From: JAGPDF01 sp052035735
GTDB taxonomy: Bacteria; Acidobacteriota; Thermoanaerobaculia; Multivoradales; JAGPDF01
Assembly (NCBI GenBank): GCA_052035735.1
Contig: JBPOHI010000003.1
Span: 4,306-68,305 of the forward strand
Direction of reading: 5' to 3'
Length of the DNA stretch: 64,000 nucleotides
Shown here: positions 57,316-64,000 of the stretch, piece after piece
Numbering within the stretch: the first letter of the stretch is position 1
Layout of the letters: every line of letters starts with the position of its first letter
Made by a program: the position numbers and the translations under genes
Notes under the pieces: model-generated
What the model was told of the DNA's origin: nothing
Database searches by the model: none
The model's input: only the letters and a program-made list of their open reading frames with translations

Positions 57316-58860
57316 ATGCCCGAAAGTCAGCGTTCCGGCGGGGCCTCGTGCGCTCTCTGCAGCCTGCTCGCCGCCGCCTCTTTTTGTGGGAGTCCGGCGT
57401 GGGGGATCTGGTCGCTCGATCCGGGCAACAACCTCGTCCTCGCTGACGGCGCGAGCGAACAGGTGCAGCCGAAGATCGTCGCGCGCGACGACGGCGGCTT
57501 CTACGTCAGCTGGTTCGACAACGCGGCCGGCGGGTATGACGTGCGCCTGCAGCGACTGTCGGCGCTCGGCGTCGAGCTCTGGCCGCACAACGGCATTCTG
57601 GTCGCCGACCGCAATCTGTCGTCGACGACCGACTACGGGCTTGCGGTCGATGCCGCGGGCAACGCTCTGCTCGCTTTCAACGACGACAGCCAGCCGGCCG
57701 AGCGCATCGTCGCGGCGAAGATCTCGCCGGCCGGCGTACCACTCTGGGGAACTCCCGGCGTCGCGGTCTCCAACTCGACCGCTTTTCTCGCTTCGCCGCG
57801 CATCGCCGGCACCGATGACGGCGAGGTCGTCGTCGCCTGGTTCCAGGATCCTGACACCGTCCTGCAGCGTCTGGATCCGTCCGGGGCGGCCCTCTGGGCG
57901 CCGGGCGGGATCGCCCTGGCTCACAGCGGCGACACCTTCGTGCTTTCCGACCTCCAGGCTACCGGTTCGAACGGCGGGCTCGACAGCGGCAATGTCATCG
58001 TCTCCTGGGTGCGCTACGTCGCTTTCCAGGGGGCCAAGCACCTCTGGGCGCAGAAGCTCGACGCGGACGGGCTGCCGCTTTGGGGCGCCGGCCACAAGCA
58101 GGTCTTCGACCTGGCCGGCGGGTCGTTGCAGTTCGGCAACTTCCCCGGCTTCGAGACGGACCACGCGGGCGGCGCGGTCTTCGCCTGGTACACCAGCACG
58201 CCGGCGCTCCAGGTGCGGGCGCAGCACCTCCTCGGCGCCGGCACCGAGGCGTTCGCGCACGACGGCGTCGAAGTTTCGACGGACAGCTCGCGTTTGCGCG
58301 TCGACCCGGCGGCGGCTTACGACAGCAGCACCGGCGATACGACCGTGTTCTGGGTGGAGAAGAACTCGCTGCAGAGCGAACACGGGCTCTATGGTCAGCG
58401 GCTCGATGCGTCCGGCAACCGGCTCTGGGACGCGACCGGCATCGCCTTCCTGCCGCTCAGCGGGACCGAGGTCGGCCAGCTTGTCGCCTTGTCGGTTCCG
58501 GCCGCGATGGTCGACACTATCGGTCCGGTGCCGCCCCTGCCGGAAGATTCTCTGGTGGCTTGGGCGGCCACCGAGGACTTCGACAATCAGCCGATCCGCG
58601 TCGCGCGGATCGATTCCGTCGGCGCCCACGCCTGGGACCCGACGACTGTCGCGATCAAGACCTCGGCGACTTCGACCAGCCGTCTCGCCGCTGCCTTGAG
58701 CAGCGACGGCTTTGCCGCTTTCGCCTGGACCGATGGCGAGTCCCTTCGCGACCTCGAAGCGCAGAACCTCCAGTTCGACGGTACCGTGGGCACCCCGCCG
58801 CTGTTCGCCGACGGGTTCGAGGCCGGCACGACCGCCGCCTGGAGCGCGGCCGTCCCCTGA
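57316..58860 (+). CDS. Secreted repeat protein of unknown function with C-terminal tag
   Basis: 514 aa with a signal peptide (residues 1-30). Repeats of ~60 residues carry patterns like VQPKIVARDDGGFYVSWFD, YGLAVDAAGNALLAFND and GEVVVAWFQDPDTVLQRLDPSG, typical of beta-propeller-like extracellular proteins. It ends LFADGFEAGTTAAWSAAVP, the fifth copy of the shared tag. On the other strand a 604-codon open frame overlaps it, but its composition is a high-GC shadow. REP-like copies 5 and 6 begin 24 bases past the stop. Ligand and location beyond the envelope are unknown. Confidence 0.8.
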   Translation: MPESQRSGGASCALCSLLAAASFCGSPAWGIWSLDPGNNLVLADGASEQVQPKIVARDDGGFYVSWFDNAAGGYDVRLQRLSALGVELWPHNGILVADRNLSSTTDYGLAVDAAGNALLAFNDDSQPAERIVAAKISPAGVPLWGTPGVAVSNSTAFLASPRIAGTDDGEVVVAWFQDPDTVLQRLDPSGAALWAPGGIALAHSGDTFVLSDLQATGSNGGLDSGNVIVSWVRYVAFQGAKHLWAQKLDADGLPLWGAGHKQVFDLAGGSLQFGNFPGFETDHAGGAVFAWYTSTPALQVRAQHLLGAGTEAFAHDGVEVSTDSSRLRVDPAAAYDSSTGDTTVFWVEKNSLQSEHGLYGQRLDASGNRLWDATGIAFLPLSGTEVGQLVALSVPAAMVDTIGPVPPLPEDSLVAWAATEDFDNQPIRVARIDSVGAHAWDPTTVAIKTSATSTSRLAAALSSDGFAAFAWTDGESLRDLEAQNLQFDGTVGTPPLFADGFEAGTTAAWSAAVP

Positions 58861-58883
58861 GCCGCCGCCCGCAGGAAAAATAG

Positions 58884-58910
58884 GAAAAAATAGGGACAGT
58901 CCCCATTTTC
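58884..58910. repeat. REP-like palindrome, copy 5 (one arm changed)
   Basis: GAAAAAATAGGGAC with central A and GTCCCCATTTTC; the left arm has TAGGG in place of TGGGG. It starts 24 bases after the preceding gene. Confidence 0.75.
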
Positions 58911-58911
58911 C

Positions 58912-58937
58912 AGAAATGGGGACAGTGCCCTTCCTTC
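58912..58937. repeat. REP-like palindrome, copy 6 (decayed)
   Basis: AGAAATGGGGAC with central A and then GTGCCCTTCC, so the right arm is damaged. Directly adjacent to copy 5, like a paired element. Confidence 0.65.
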
Positions 58938-59040
58938 TCGTTTTCGATCGAGAACCGAGGATTCGCGTGTAAAGCACTCTGAAGATGGAGTTTGCAGCCG
59001 CTCGGGCCGGCCCCTTTGGCACGCCCGGCGAGAAAATGGC

Positions 59041-59067
59041 GAGAAGTGGGGACTGTCCCTATTTTTC
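59041..59067. repeat. REP-like palindrome, copy 7 (partly decayed)
   Basis: GAGAAGTGGGGAC with central T and GTCCCTATTTTTC. It lies in the 290 bases between the secreted repeat protein and the MerR gene, a stretch that holds no gene, only copies 5-7 and the MerR operator. Confidence 0.7.
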
Positions 59068-59112
59068 GGGGCGGCGGGCGTAATGGGCAGGAATCTGACC
59101 AGATGGGGAAGA

Positions 59113-59132
59113 AGTTGACGTAAACGTCAACT
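59113..59132. promoter_or_regulatory. MerR-type operator overlapping the promoter of the beta-oxidation operon
   Basis: AGTTGACGT and ACGTCAACT form perfect 9-base arms around AA. TTGACG inside the left arm is a good -35 box; TAGGGT at 59139-59144 could be the -10, 18 bases away. MerR regulators bind in such long spacers and twist the promoter. TTGACGT-NN-ACGTCAA is like sites described for LiuR/PsrA-type fatty-acid and leucine regulators (established family knowledge). It ends 19 bases before the start of the MerR gene, so autoregulation is likely. Confidence 0.75.
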
Positions 59133-59151
59133 TGCAGGTAGGGTCCCGGCC

Positions 59152-59691
59152 GTGGAAACCACCATGGGCAGAGGGGACGAGGCCGGAGGCCTCTTTTCGA
59201 TCACCGAGCTGGCGGACGAGCTCGGGGTGACGCCGCGGGCGATCCGCTTCTACGAGGCGAAGGGGCTGCTCGAACCGCAGCGCGCCGGTGCGACGCGGGT
59301 GTACACCCACCGCGACCGCGCCCGGTTGCAGATCATCCTGCGCGGCAAGCGGCTCGGTTTCTCGCTCGCGCTGGTGCAGAAGTACCTCGACCTCTACGAC
59401 GCCGATCCGACCCACAAGGTGCAGCTCGAGCATCTACTCGCCGGCGCGCGTCAGCGCATCGCGGAGCTCGAAGCCCAGCGCCAGGATCTCGAGCTCACGA
59501 TCGAAGAGCTGCGCGAGATCGAAGAGCTGACCCTCCAGGCCCTGGCCAAGGCGCCGGACGCACGCGGGGCTTCCGCTTCCAGGATCTCCCGGCCCTCCCA
59601 GGCAACTCCGCCAGCCCAGCCGCTCCAGTCCTCCCAGTTATCTCAGTTGTCCCAGCCATCGCAGTCAGCCAGGAAGGGGAAAAAGTCATGA
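59152..59691 (+). CDS. MerR-family regulator of a beta-oxidation operon
   Basis: 179 aa from GTG 59152 (ATG 59164 is possible). The N-terminal winged helix reads FSITELADELGVTPRAIRFYEAKGLL and RVYTHRDRARLQIILRGKRLGFSLALVQKYLDLYD, the DNA-binding and hinge parts. A coiled-coil helix (RQRIAELEAQRQDLELTIEELREIEELT) gives the dimer, and a disordered Ser/Gln/Pro tail follows. There are no conserved metal-binding cysteines, so an acyl-CoA or a similar molecule is more likely the signal, as in LiuR-type regulators. Its stop overlaps the thiolase ATG (ATGA), and it leads the operon of thiolase, FadB-type enzyme and acyl-CoA dehydrogenase. Confidence 0.88.
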   Translation: METTMGRGDEAGGLFSITELADELGVTPRAIRFYEAKGLLEPQRAGATRVYTHRDRARLQIILRGKRLGFSLALVQKYLDLYDADPTHKVQLEHLLAGARQRIAELEAQRQDLELTIEELREIEELTLQALAKAPDARGASASRISRPSQATPPAQPLQSSQLSQLSQPSQSARKGKKS

Positions 59692-60827
59692 AGAGCGTCG
59701 TCATCGCGGGCTACGTCCGCTCCCCGTTCACGCTCGCCAAGAAGGGCGATCTCGCCCGCGTTCGGCCGGACGACCTTGCCGCACAGACCGTGCGCGGGCT
59801 CGTCGAGCGCACCGGGGTCGATCCGGCGGAGATCGAGGATCTCCTCGTCGGCTGTGCCTTTCCGGAAGGCGAACAGGGCTTCAACGTGGCACGGATCATC
59901 GGCTTCCTCGCCCAACTGCCGCTGTCGGTGGGCGGCGCCACGGTCAACCGTTTCTGCGGCTCGTCGATGCAGGCGATCCACATGGCGGCCGGAGCGATCC
60001 AGATGAACGCCGGCGAGGCCTTCCTCTGCGCCGGCGTCGAGTCGATGACGAGGGTGCCGATGGGCGGGTTCAACCCGTTGCCGAATCCGGCCCTGTTCAA
60101 GCGCTATCCGCAGGCGTTCGCCGGCATGGGCGAGACCGCCGAGAACCTGGCGAAGCAGTACAAGATCTCGCGCCAGCGGCAGGAGGAGTTTGCGCTGGCC
60201 TCGCAGCAGAAGACGGCGGCAGCGCAAGCGGCGGGGAAGTTCGACGCCGAGATCGTGCCGATCGATGCCGGCAAGGGCGGCACGGTGGCGAAAGACGGTA
60301 CGCCGCGTCCCGACACCACCCTCGAGGGCCTCGCCAATCTGAAGCTCGCCTTCGACGACAAGGGGACGGTCACCGCCGGCACCTCGTCGCCGGTGACGGA
60401 CGGCGCCTCGGCGACGCTCGTCTGCTCGGAGGAGTACGCGGCGAAGAAGGGCATCAAGGCGCTGGCGCGGATCAAGAGCTACGCCATCTCCGGCTGTGCC
60501 CCAGAGATCATGGGCATCGGCCCGGTGCTCTCGACGCGGAAGGCGCTCGAGCGCGCCGGCCTCGCGCTCGCCGACATCGACATCATCGAGCTCAACGAGG
60601 CGTTCTCCGCGCAGTCCCTCGCCTGCATCGACGAGCTCGGTCTCGACGTATCCAAGGTCAACATCGACGGTGGGGCGATCGCCCTCGGACACCCTCTGGG
60701 TGCCACCGGCGCGCGCATCACCGGCAAGGCGGCGGCGCTCCTGGTGCGCGAGGGCAAGCGCTACGCCTTGGCCACGCAGTGCATCGGCGGCGGCCAGGGC
60801 ATCGCCACCATTCTCGAGCGGGTCTGA
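59688..60827 (+). CDS. Acetyl-CoA acyltransferase (thiolase)
   Basis: 379 aa. Cys90 in VNRFCGSSMQAIHMAAG is the acyl-carrying residue; GGAIALGHPLGATGARI holds the His and CIGGGQGIA the second Cys, so the active site is complete. NEAFSAQSLA is the usual loop. It catalyses the last step of beta-oxidation, splitting 3-ketoacyl-CoA with CoA; the biosynthetic direction is possible but the neighbours, a FadB-type enzyme and an acyl-CoA dehydrogenase, point to breakdown. The start overlaps the MerR stop by four bases and the next gene begins 11 bases after its stop. Confidence 0.95.
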   Translation: MKSVVIAGYVRSPFTLAKKGDLARVRPDDLAAQTVRGLVERTGVDPAEIEDLLVGCAFPEGEQGFNVARIIGFLAQLPLSVGGATVNRFCGSSMQAIHMAAGAIQMNAGEAFLCAGVESMTRVPMGGFNPLPNPALFKRYPQAFAGMGETAENLAKQYKISRQRQEEFALASQQKTAAAQAAGKFDAEIVPIDAGKGGTVAKDGTPRPDTTLEGLANLKLAFDDKGTVTAGTSSPVTDGASATLVCSEEYAAKKGIKALARIKSYAISGCAPEIMGIGPVLSTRKALERAGLALADIDIIELNEAFSAQSLACIDELGLDVSKVNIDGGAIALGHPLGATGARITGKAAALLVREGKRYALATQCIGGGQGIATILERV

Positions 60828-60838
60828 GAGGCGCAGCG

Positions 60839-63202
60839 ATGAGTGCCACCATTCAGAAAGTCGGAGTCCTGGGCTCGGGCGTGATGGGCGCCGGCATCGC
60901 CGCCCACGTCGCCAACGCCGGCATTCCCGTCGTGCTGCTCGACATCGCTCAGGAAGGCCCGGGCGGCCGTTCGGCGTTGGCGGTCGGTGCGATCGAAAGG
61001 TTGAAGAAGAACAAGCCGTCGGCGCTCATGTCGGCGTCGCGGGCGAAGCTCATCACGCCCGGCAACCTCGACGACGATCTCGCGCTCCTCGCCGACTGCG
61101 ACTGGATCATCGAGGCAGTCATCGAGCGCGTGGACATCAAGCAGAGCGTCTTCCGCGCCGTCGACGGCGTGCGCAAGGCGGGCTCGATCGTGTCGAGCAA
61201 CACTTCGACGATTCCGTTCACCAAGCTGATGGACGGTATGCCCGAGGAGTTCGCGCGCGACTTCCTCATCACCCACTTCTTCAACCCGCCGCGCTACATG
61301 CGGCTGCTCGAGCTGGTCGCCGGCCCGCACACGCGGCCGGAGGCCTTCGACCTCGTGCGGAATTTCTGCGACGTCCGGCTCGGCAAGAGCGTCGTGGTCT
61401 GCAAGGACACGCCGGCGTTCATCGCCAACCGCATCGGCACCTTCTGGATCGAGAGCGCGCTCCGCGAGGCGTTCGACGGCGGGATGACGGTCGAAGAGGT
61501 GGACGCTCTCGCCGGCAAGGCCTTCGGTTTCCCCAAGACCGGCGTCTTCGGTCTGCTCGACCTCGTCGGCATCGACTTGGGACCGCACGTCGCCAAGTCG
61601 CTGCTCGCGACCCTGCCCAAGGACGACCTGTACTGCAAGGTCCATGTCGACAGCCCGTTCATCACGAAGATGATCGCGGACGGCCTTGTCGGACGTAAAG
61701 GCAAGGGCGGCTTCTACCGGATGGATTCGCGGGACGGCAGGAAGATCAAGCAAGCCATCGACTTGAAGACCGGTGAGTATCGCGATCTGGTCGAGGCGAG
61801 ACTGTCGAGTATTGGGATCGCGAAAAGCTCCAGTAGAGGGGGTGGTCCGCGAGCCATTCTCGAGCATCCGGATCGCGGTGGTCGGTATAGCTGGAAGATG
61901 CTGTCCGCGACGTTGTCGTACGCCCTCGAGGTTGCGCCGCAGATCTCCGACGATCTCTTTTCCATTGATGAGGCGTTGCGTACCGGCTTCAGCTGGCGCT
62001 GGGGGCCGTTCGAACTGCTGGACAAGATCGGACCCGCTTGGTTCGCTGCCCGGCTGGCGGCGGAGGGGTTGCCCGTTCCCGCCCTCCTCGCTCGCGTCGG
62101 TTCCGGGACCTTCTATCGCACCGACCAGGGCAAGCTGCAGCAACTGGACCTTCCTTTACCGGAAGCTTCTTGGTCCGATATCCAACGCGGCGAGGGCGTG
62201 TTGCTCTTGTCGGACGTCAAGCTCGCTTCGAAACCGGTGGCGAAGAGCTCCTCGGCTTCCCTTTGGGATCTCGGCGACGGCGTCCTCTGTCTCGAATTCA
62301 CCAGCAAGATGAACTCGATCGACGAGGGAATCCTGAGGCTGGCGCGCAAGGCGATCGGCCTGATAGGCGACGGCAAGGGGGCGTGGAAGGCGCTGGTGAT
62401 CTCGAACGAGGGGGAGAACTTCTCGGTCGGCGCCAACATCGGTATCGCGCTCTTCGCCGCGAATATCGCCCTGTGGATGGCGATCGAAGGTCAGGTCTAC
62501 GAAGGCCAGCAGGTCTACAAGGCGTTGAAGTACGCGCCGTTCCCGGTGGTTGGCGCCCCGTCGGGCATGGCGCTCGGCGGCGGCTGCGAGATCCTGCTGC
62601 ATTGCGCGGCGGTTCAGGCGCATGCCGAGACCTACATGGGCCTCGTCGAAGTCGGTGTCGGCGTGATTCCCGGCTGGGGCGGCTGCAAGGAGATGACGAC
62701 GCGCTGGGCGACGAACCCGCAGCGCCCCGGAGGTCCGATGCCGGGTGTCGTGAAGGCCTTCGAGACGATCAGCCTGGCGCAGGTCTCGACCTCGGCGGAG
62801 GAGGCCAAGGAGGCGCTCTTCCTGAGGCCTGCGGACGGCATCACGATGAACCGCGACCGGCTGCTCGCCGACGCCAAGGCGAAGGCGCTGGCGATGGTCG
62901 CGGACGGGTACACAGCCCCCGAAGAGGTGGCCGTCAGCCTGCCCGGGCCCGCCGGCAAAGCCGCGCTCGACATGGCGGTCGCCGGCTTTCGCGCCAGCGG
63001 CGCGGCGACCCCGCACGACGTGGTGGTCTCCGGCCGGCTCGCGACCGTGCTTGCCGGCGGCGACACCGACGTCACCCGGACGCTCTCCGAGGACGACCTT
63101 CTCGCCCTCGAACGCGAGGCGTTCCTCGCGCTCATCCAGACTCCGGCGACCCTCGCACGGATCGAACAGATGCTCGAAACTGGAAAGCCCCTGAGGAACT
63201 AG
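60839..63202 (+). CDS. 3-hydroxyacyl-CoA dehydrogenase/enoyl-CoA hydratase bifunctional enzyme
   Basis: 787 aa from ATG 60839. The dehydrogenase comes first: VGVLGSGVMGAGIAAHVANAG (NAD-binding), SSNTSTIPFT, and HFFNPPRYMRLLELV with the catalytic His; its helical domain follows (DTPAFIANRIGTFW). The hydratase/isomerase part lies at about 480-700 (GENFSVGANI; GAPSGMALGGGCEILLHC; the Glu region in YMGLVEVGVGVIPGWGG). This dehydrogenase-first order fits FadN-like enzymes of Gram-positive and other bacteria, unlike E. coli FadB, where the hydratase comes first. It does steps two and three of beta-oxidation. Acyl-CoA dehydrogenase starts 3 bases later. Confidence 0.93.
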   Translation: MSATIQKVGVLGSGVMGAGIAAHVANAGIPVVLLDIAQEGPGGRSALAVGAIERLKKNKPSALMSASRAKLITPGNLDDDLALLADCDWIIEAVIERVDIKQSVFRAVDGVRKAGSIVSSNTSTIPFTKLMDGMPEEFARDFLITHFFNPPRYMRLLELVAGPHTRPEAFDLVRNFCDVRLGKSVVVCKDTPAFIANRIGTFWIESALREAFDGGMTVEEVDALAGKAFGFPKTGVFGLLDLVGIDLGPHVAKSLLATLPKDDLYCKVHVDSPFITKMIADGLVGRKGKGGFYRMDSRDGRKIKQAIDLKTGEYRDLVEARLSSIGIAKSSSRGGGPRAILEHPDRGGRYSWKMLSATLSYALEVAPQISDDLFSIDEALRTGFSWRWGPFELLDKIGPAWFAARLAAEGLPVPALLARVGSGTFYRTDQGKLQQLDLPLPEASWSDIQRGEGVLLLSDVKLASKPVAKSSSASLWDLGDGVLCLEFTSKMNSIDEGILRLARKAIGLIGDGKGAWKALVISNEGENFSVGANIGIALFAANIALWMAIEGQVYEGQQVYKALKYAPFPVVGAPSGMALGGGCEILLHCAAVQAHAETYMGLVEVGVGVIPGWGGCKEMTTRWATNPQRPGGPMPGVVKAFETISLAQVSTSAEEAKEALFLRPADGITMNRDRLLADAKAKALAMVADGYTAPEEVAVSLPGPAGKAALDMAVAGFRASGAATPHDVVVSGRLATVLAGGDTDVTRTLSEDDLLALEREAFLALIQTPATLARIEQMLETGKPLRN

Positions 63203-63205
63203 CCC

Positions 63206-64000
63206 GTGCTCAAATACAAAGCTCCCCTGCGCGATCTGCGTTTTGCCTACTACGAGCTCTTCGACGGTGCGGGCCTCGCCCGCCTGCCGGGCTTCGAGGA
63301 GGCCACCGAAGAGCTCATCATGGACGTCGTCGCCGAGATGGCGAACTTCTGCGACGGTGTCCTCCAGCCGTTGAACGAGACCGGCGACAAGGAAGGCTGT
63401 ACCTTCGAAGGCGGCAAGGTGCGCACGCCGAAGGGCTTCCCGGAGGCCTACAAGAAGTACCGCGAAGGCGGCTGGACGGGTGTGGTGGCCAGGACCAAGT
63501 ACGGCGGCCAGGGACTGCCGCACGCCTCGAGCATCCTGCTCACCGAGGTGATGTGCGCCTCGAACCTGTCGTTCGCCATGGTCACCGCGCTCACCAACGG
63601 CGCCTACTCGGCGCTCGACCACCACGCCACCGAGGAGCTCAAGGAGCGGTTCATCCCCAAGCTCGTCGACGGCAGCTGGGCGGCGACAATGTGCCTCACC
63701 GAGCCGCAGGCCGGAACCGACCTGGGGCTCGTCCGGATGAAGGCGGTTCCGGTCGATCCCGCGGCTGGAATCGACGGCACCTACCGGCTCTCCGGCAGCA
63801 AGATCTTCATCTCCGGTGGCGAGCACGACCTGACCGAGAACATCGTCCACCTGGTGCTCGCGCGCCTGCCCGACGCTCCTCCGGGGATCAAGGGGATCAG
63901 CCTGTTCGTCATTCCGAAGCTGCGCGAAGAGGGCGGCAAGCTCGTCCCCAACGGCGTCACCTGCGGCGCCATCGAGCACAAGATGGGGATCAAGGCGTCG
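63206..64000 (+). CDS. Acyl-CoA dehydrogenase, DmdC-like (3' end outside the window)
   Basis: GTG at 63206, 3 bases after the previous stop; no stop is met before the end, so 265 codons are visible. It begins MLKYKAPLRDLRFAYYELFD, typical of the large DmdC/FadE-type dehydrogenases. TMCLTEPQAGTDLGLVRMKA is the FAD-contacting region, and FISGGEHDLTENIVHLVLARL is the conserved ISGGEHDL block of this subgroup. These flavoenzymes oxidise fatty acyl-CoA or, in DmdC, methylmercaptopropionyl-CoA. With the thiolase and FadN-like enzyme it would complete beta-oxidation under MerR control. Chain-length preference is not visible. Confidence 0.9.
   Translation, partial: MLKYKAPLRDLRFAYYELFDGAGLARLPGFEEATEELIMDVVAEMANFCDGVLQPLNETGDKEGCTFEGGKVRTPKGFPEAYKKYREGGWTGVVARTKYGGQGLPHASSILLTEVMCASNLSFAMVTALTNGAYSALDHHATEELKERFIPKLVDGSWAATMCLTEPQAGTDLGLVRMKAVPVDPAAGIDGTYRLSGSKIFISGGEHDLTENIVHLVLARLPDAPPGIKGISLFVIPKLREEGGKLVPNGVTCGAIEHKMGIKAS

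Noticed and set aside
57208..59022. 604-codon open frame on the - strand
   Set aside because: It lies opposite the secreted protein gene 57316-58860, shows no domain pattern, is rich in Arg/Gly/Ala as antisense high-GC frames are, and runs through repeat elements.

Overview
This is a high-GC, gene-dense bacterial chromosome window. An HlyD adaptor, two outer-membrane factors, an autotransporter barrel and many signal peptides mark a Gram-negative envelope. FHA, Ser/Thr-kinase, sigma54-activator and TPR signalling proteins, CSLREA and DNRLRE-type secreted proteins and a DmdC-like acyl-CoA dehydrogenase are compatible with Acidobacteriota (for example Thermoanaerobaculia) or a similar deep Gram-negative lineage. 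That placement is inference: there is no rRNA or tRNA gene here to support it.

Layout. (1) 1-4.8 kb, + strand: the 3' part of a carboxylic-acid-reductase-like A-PCP-R enzyme, then a coiled-coil/FHA protein. (2) 4.8-24.8 kb, - strand: an NHLP-type class II lanthipeptide locus. Reading with transcription: a sigma54 activator and a HAD/kinase-like fusion; then, behind a -24/-12 promoter at about 22.0 kb, the precursor peptide, a hairpin, a CCG-type LanM, a GNAT protein, two outer-membrane factors of equal length, an HlyD adaptor, a C39 peptidase ABC exporter, a second ABC exporter with an added FHA domain, and a fusion of a zinc-peptidase-like domain to an RsbW-like ATPase. (3) 24.9-33.9 kb: cNMP-FHA and STAS proteins, an FHA-GAF-SpoIIE phosphatase, a SEL1/caspase protein, a membrane Ser/Thr kinase with TPR-like tail, and an autotransporter-like protein. 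(4) 34-53.6 kb: mostly single genes: aspartic protease, winged-helix/TPR regulator, alpha/beta hydrolases, DUF4097-like protein, thioesterase, peroxiredoxin, FmdB, secreted repeat proteins, a membrane metallopeptidase and a kinase/TolB fusion. (5) 53.6-57.2 kb: a 2-oxoacid:ferredoxin oxidoreductase as two fused polypeptides, and a DUF1499 protein. (6) 59.1-64 kb, + strand: a MerR-controlled beta-oxidation operon (thiolase, FadB-type enzyme, acyl-CoA dehydrogenase running off the window).

The strongest candidate for something new is region 2 with its borders: a self-contained lanthipeptide production and export operon whose exporter carries a phosphopeptide-recognition (FHA) domain, sitting among partner-switching parts (RsbW-like ATPase, STAS, SpoIIE phosphatase), two more FHA proteins, a Ser/Thr kinase and a sigma54 switch. 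Two other patterns cross the window: a shared C-terminal tag on five secreted proteins, and seven copies of a short GGGGAC-type palindrome placed between genes. No CRISPR array, tRNA, rRNA, insertion sequence or replication origin was seen, and no stretch over 300 bases lacks a gene.
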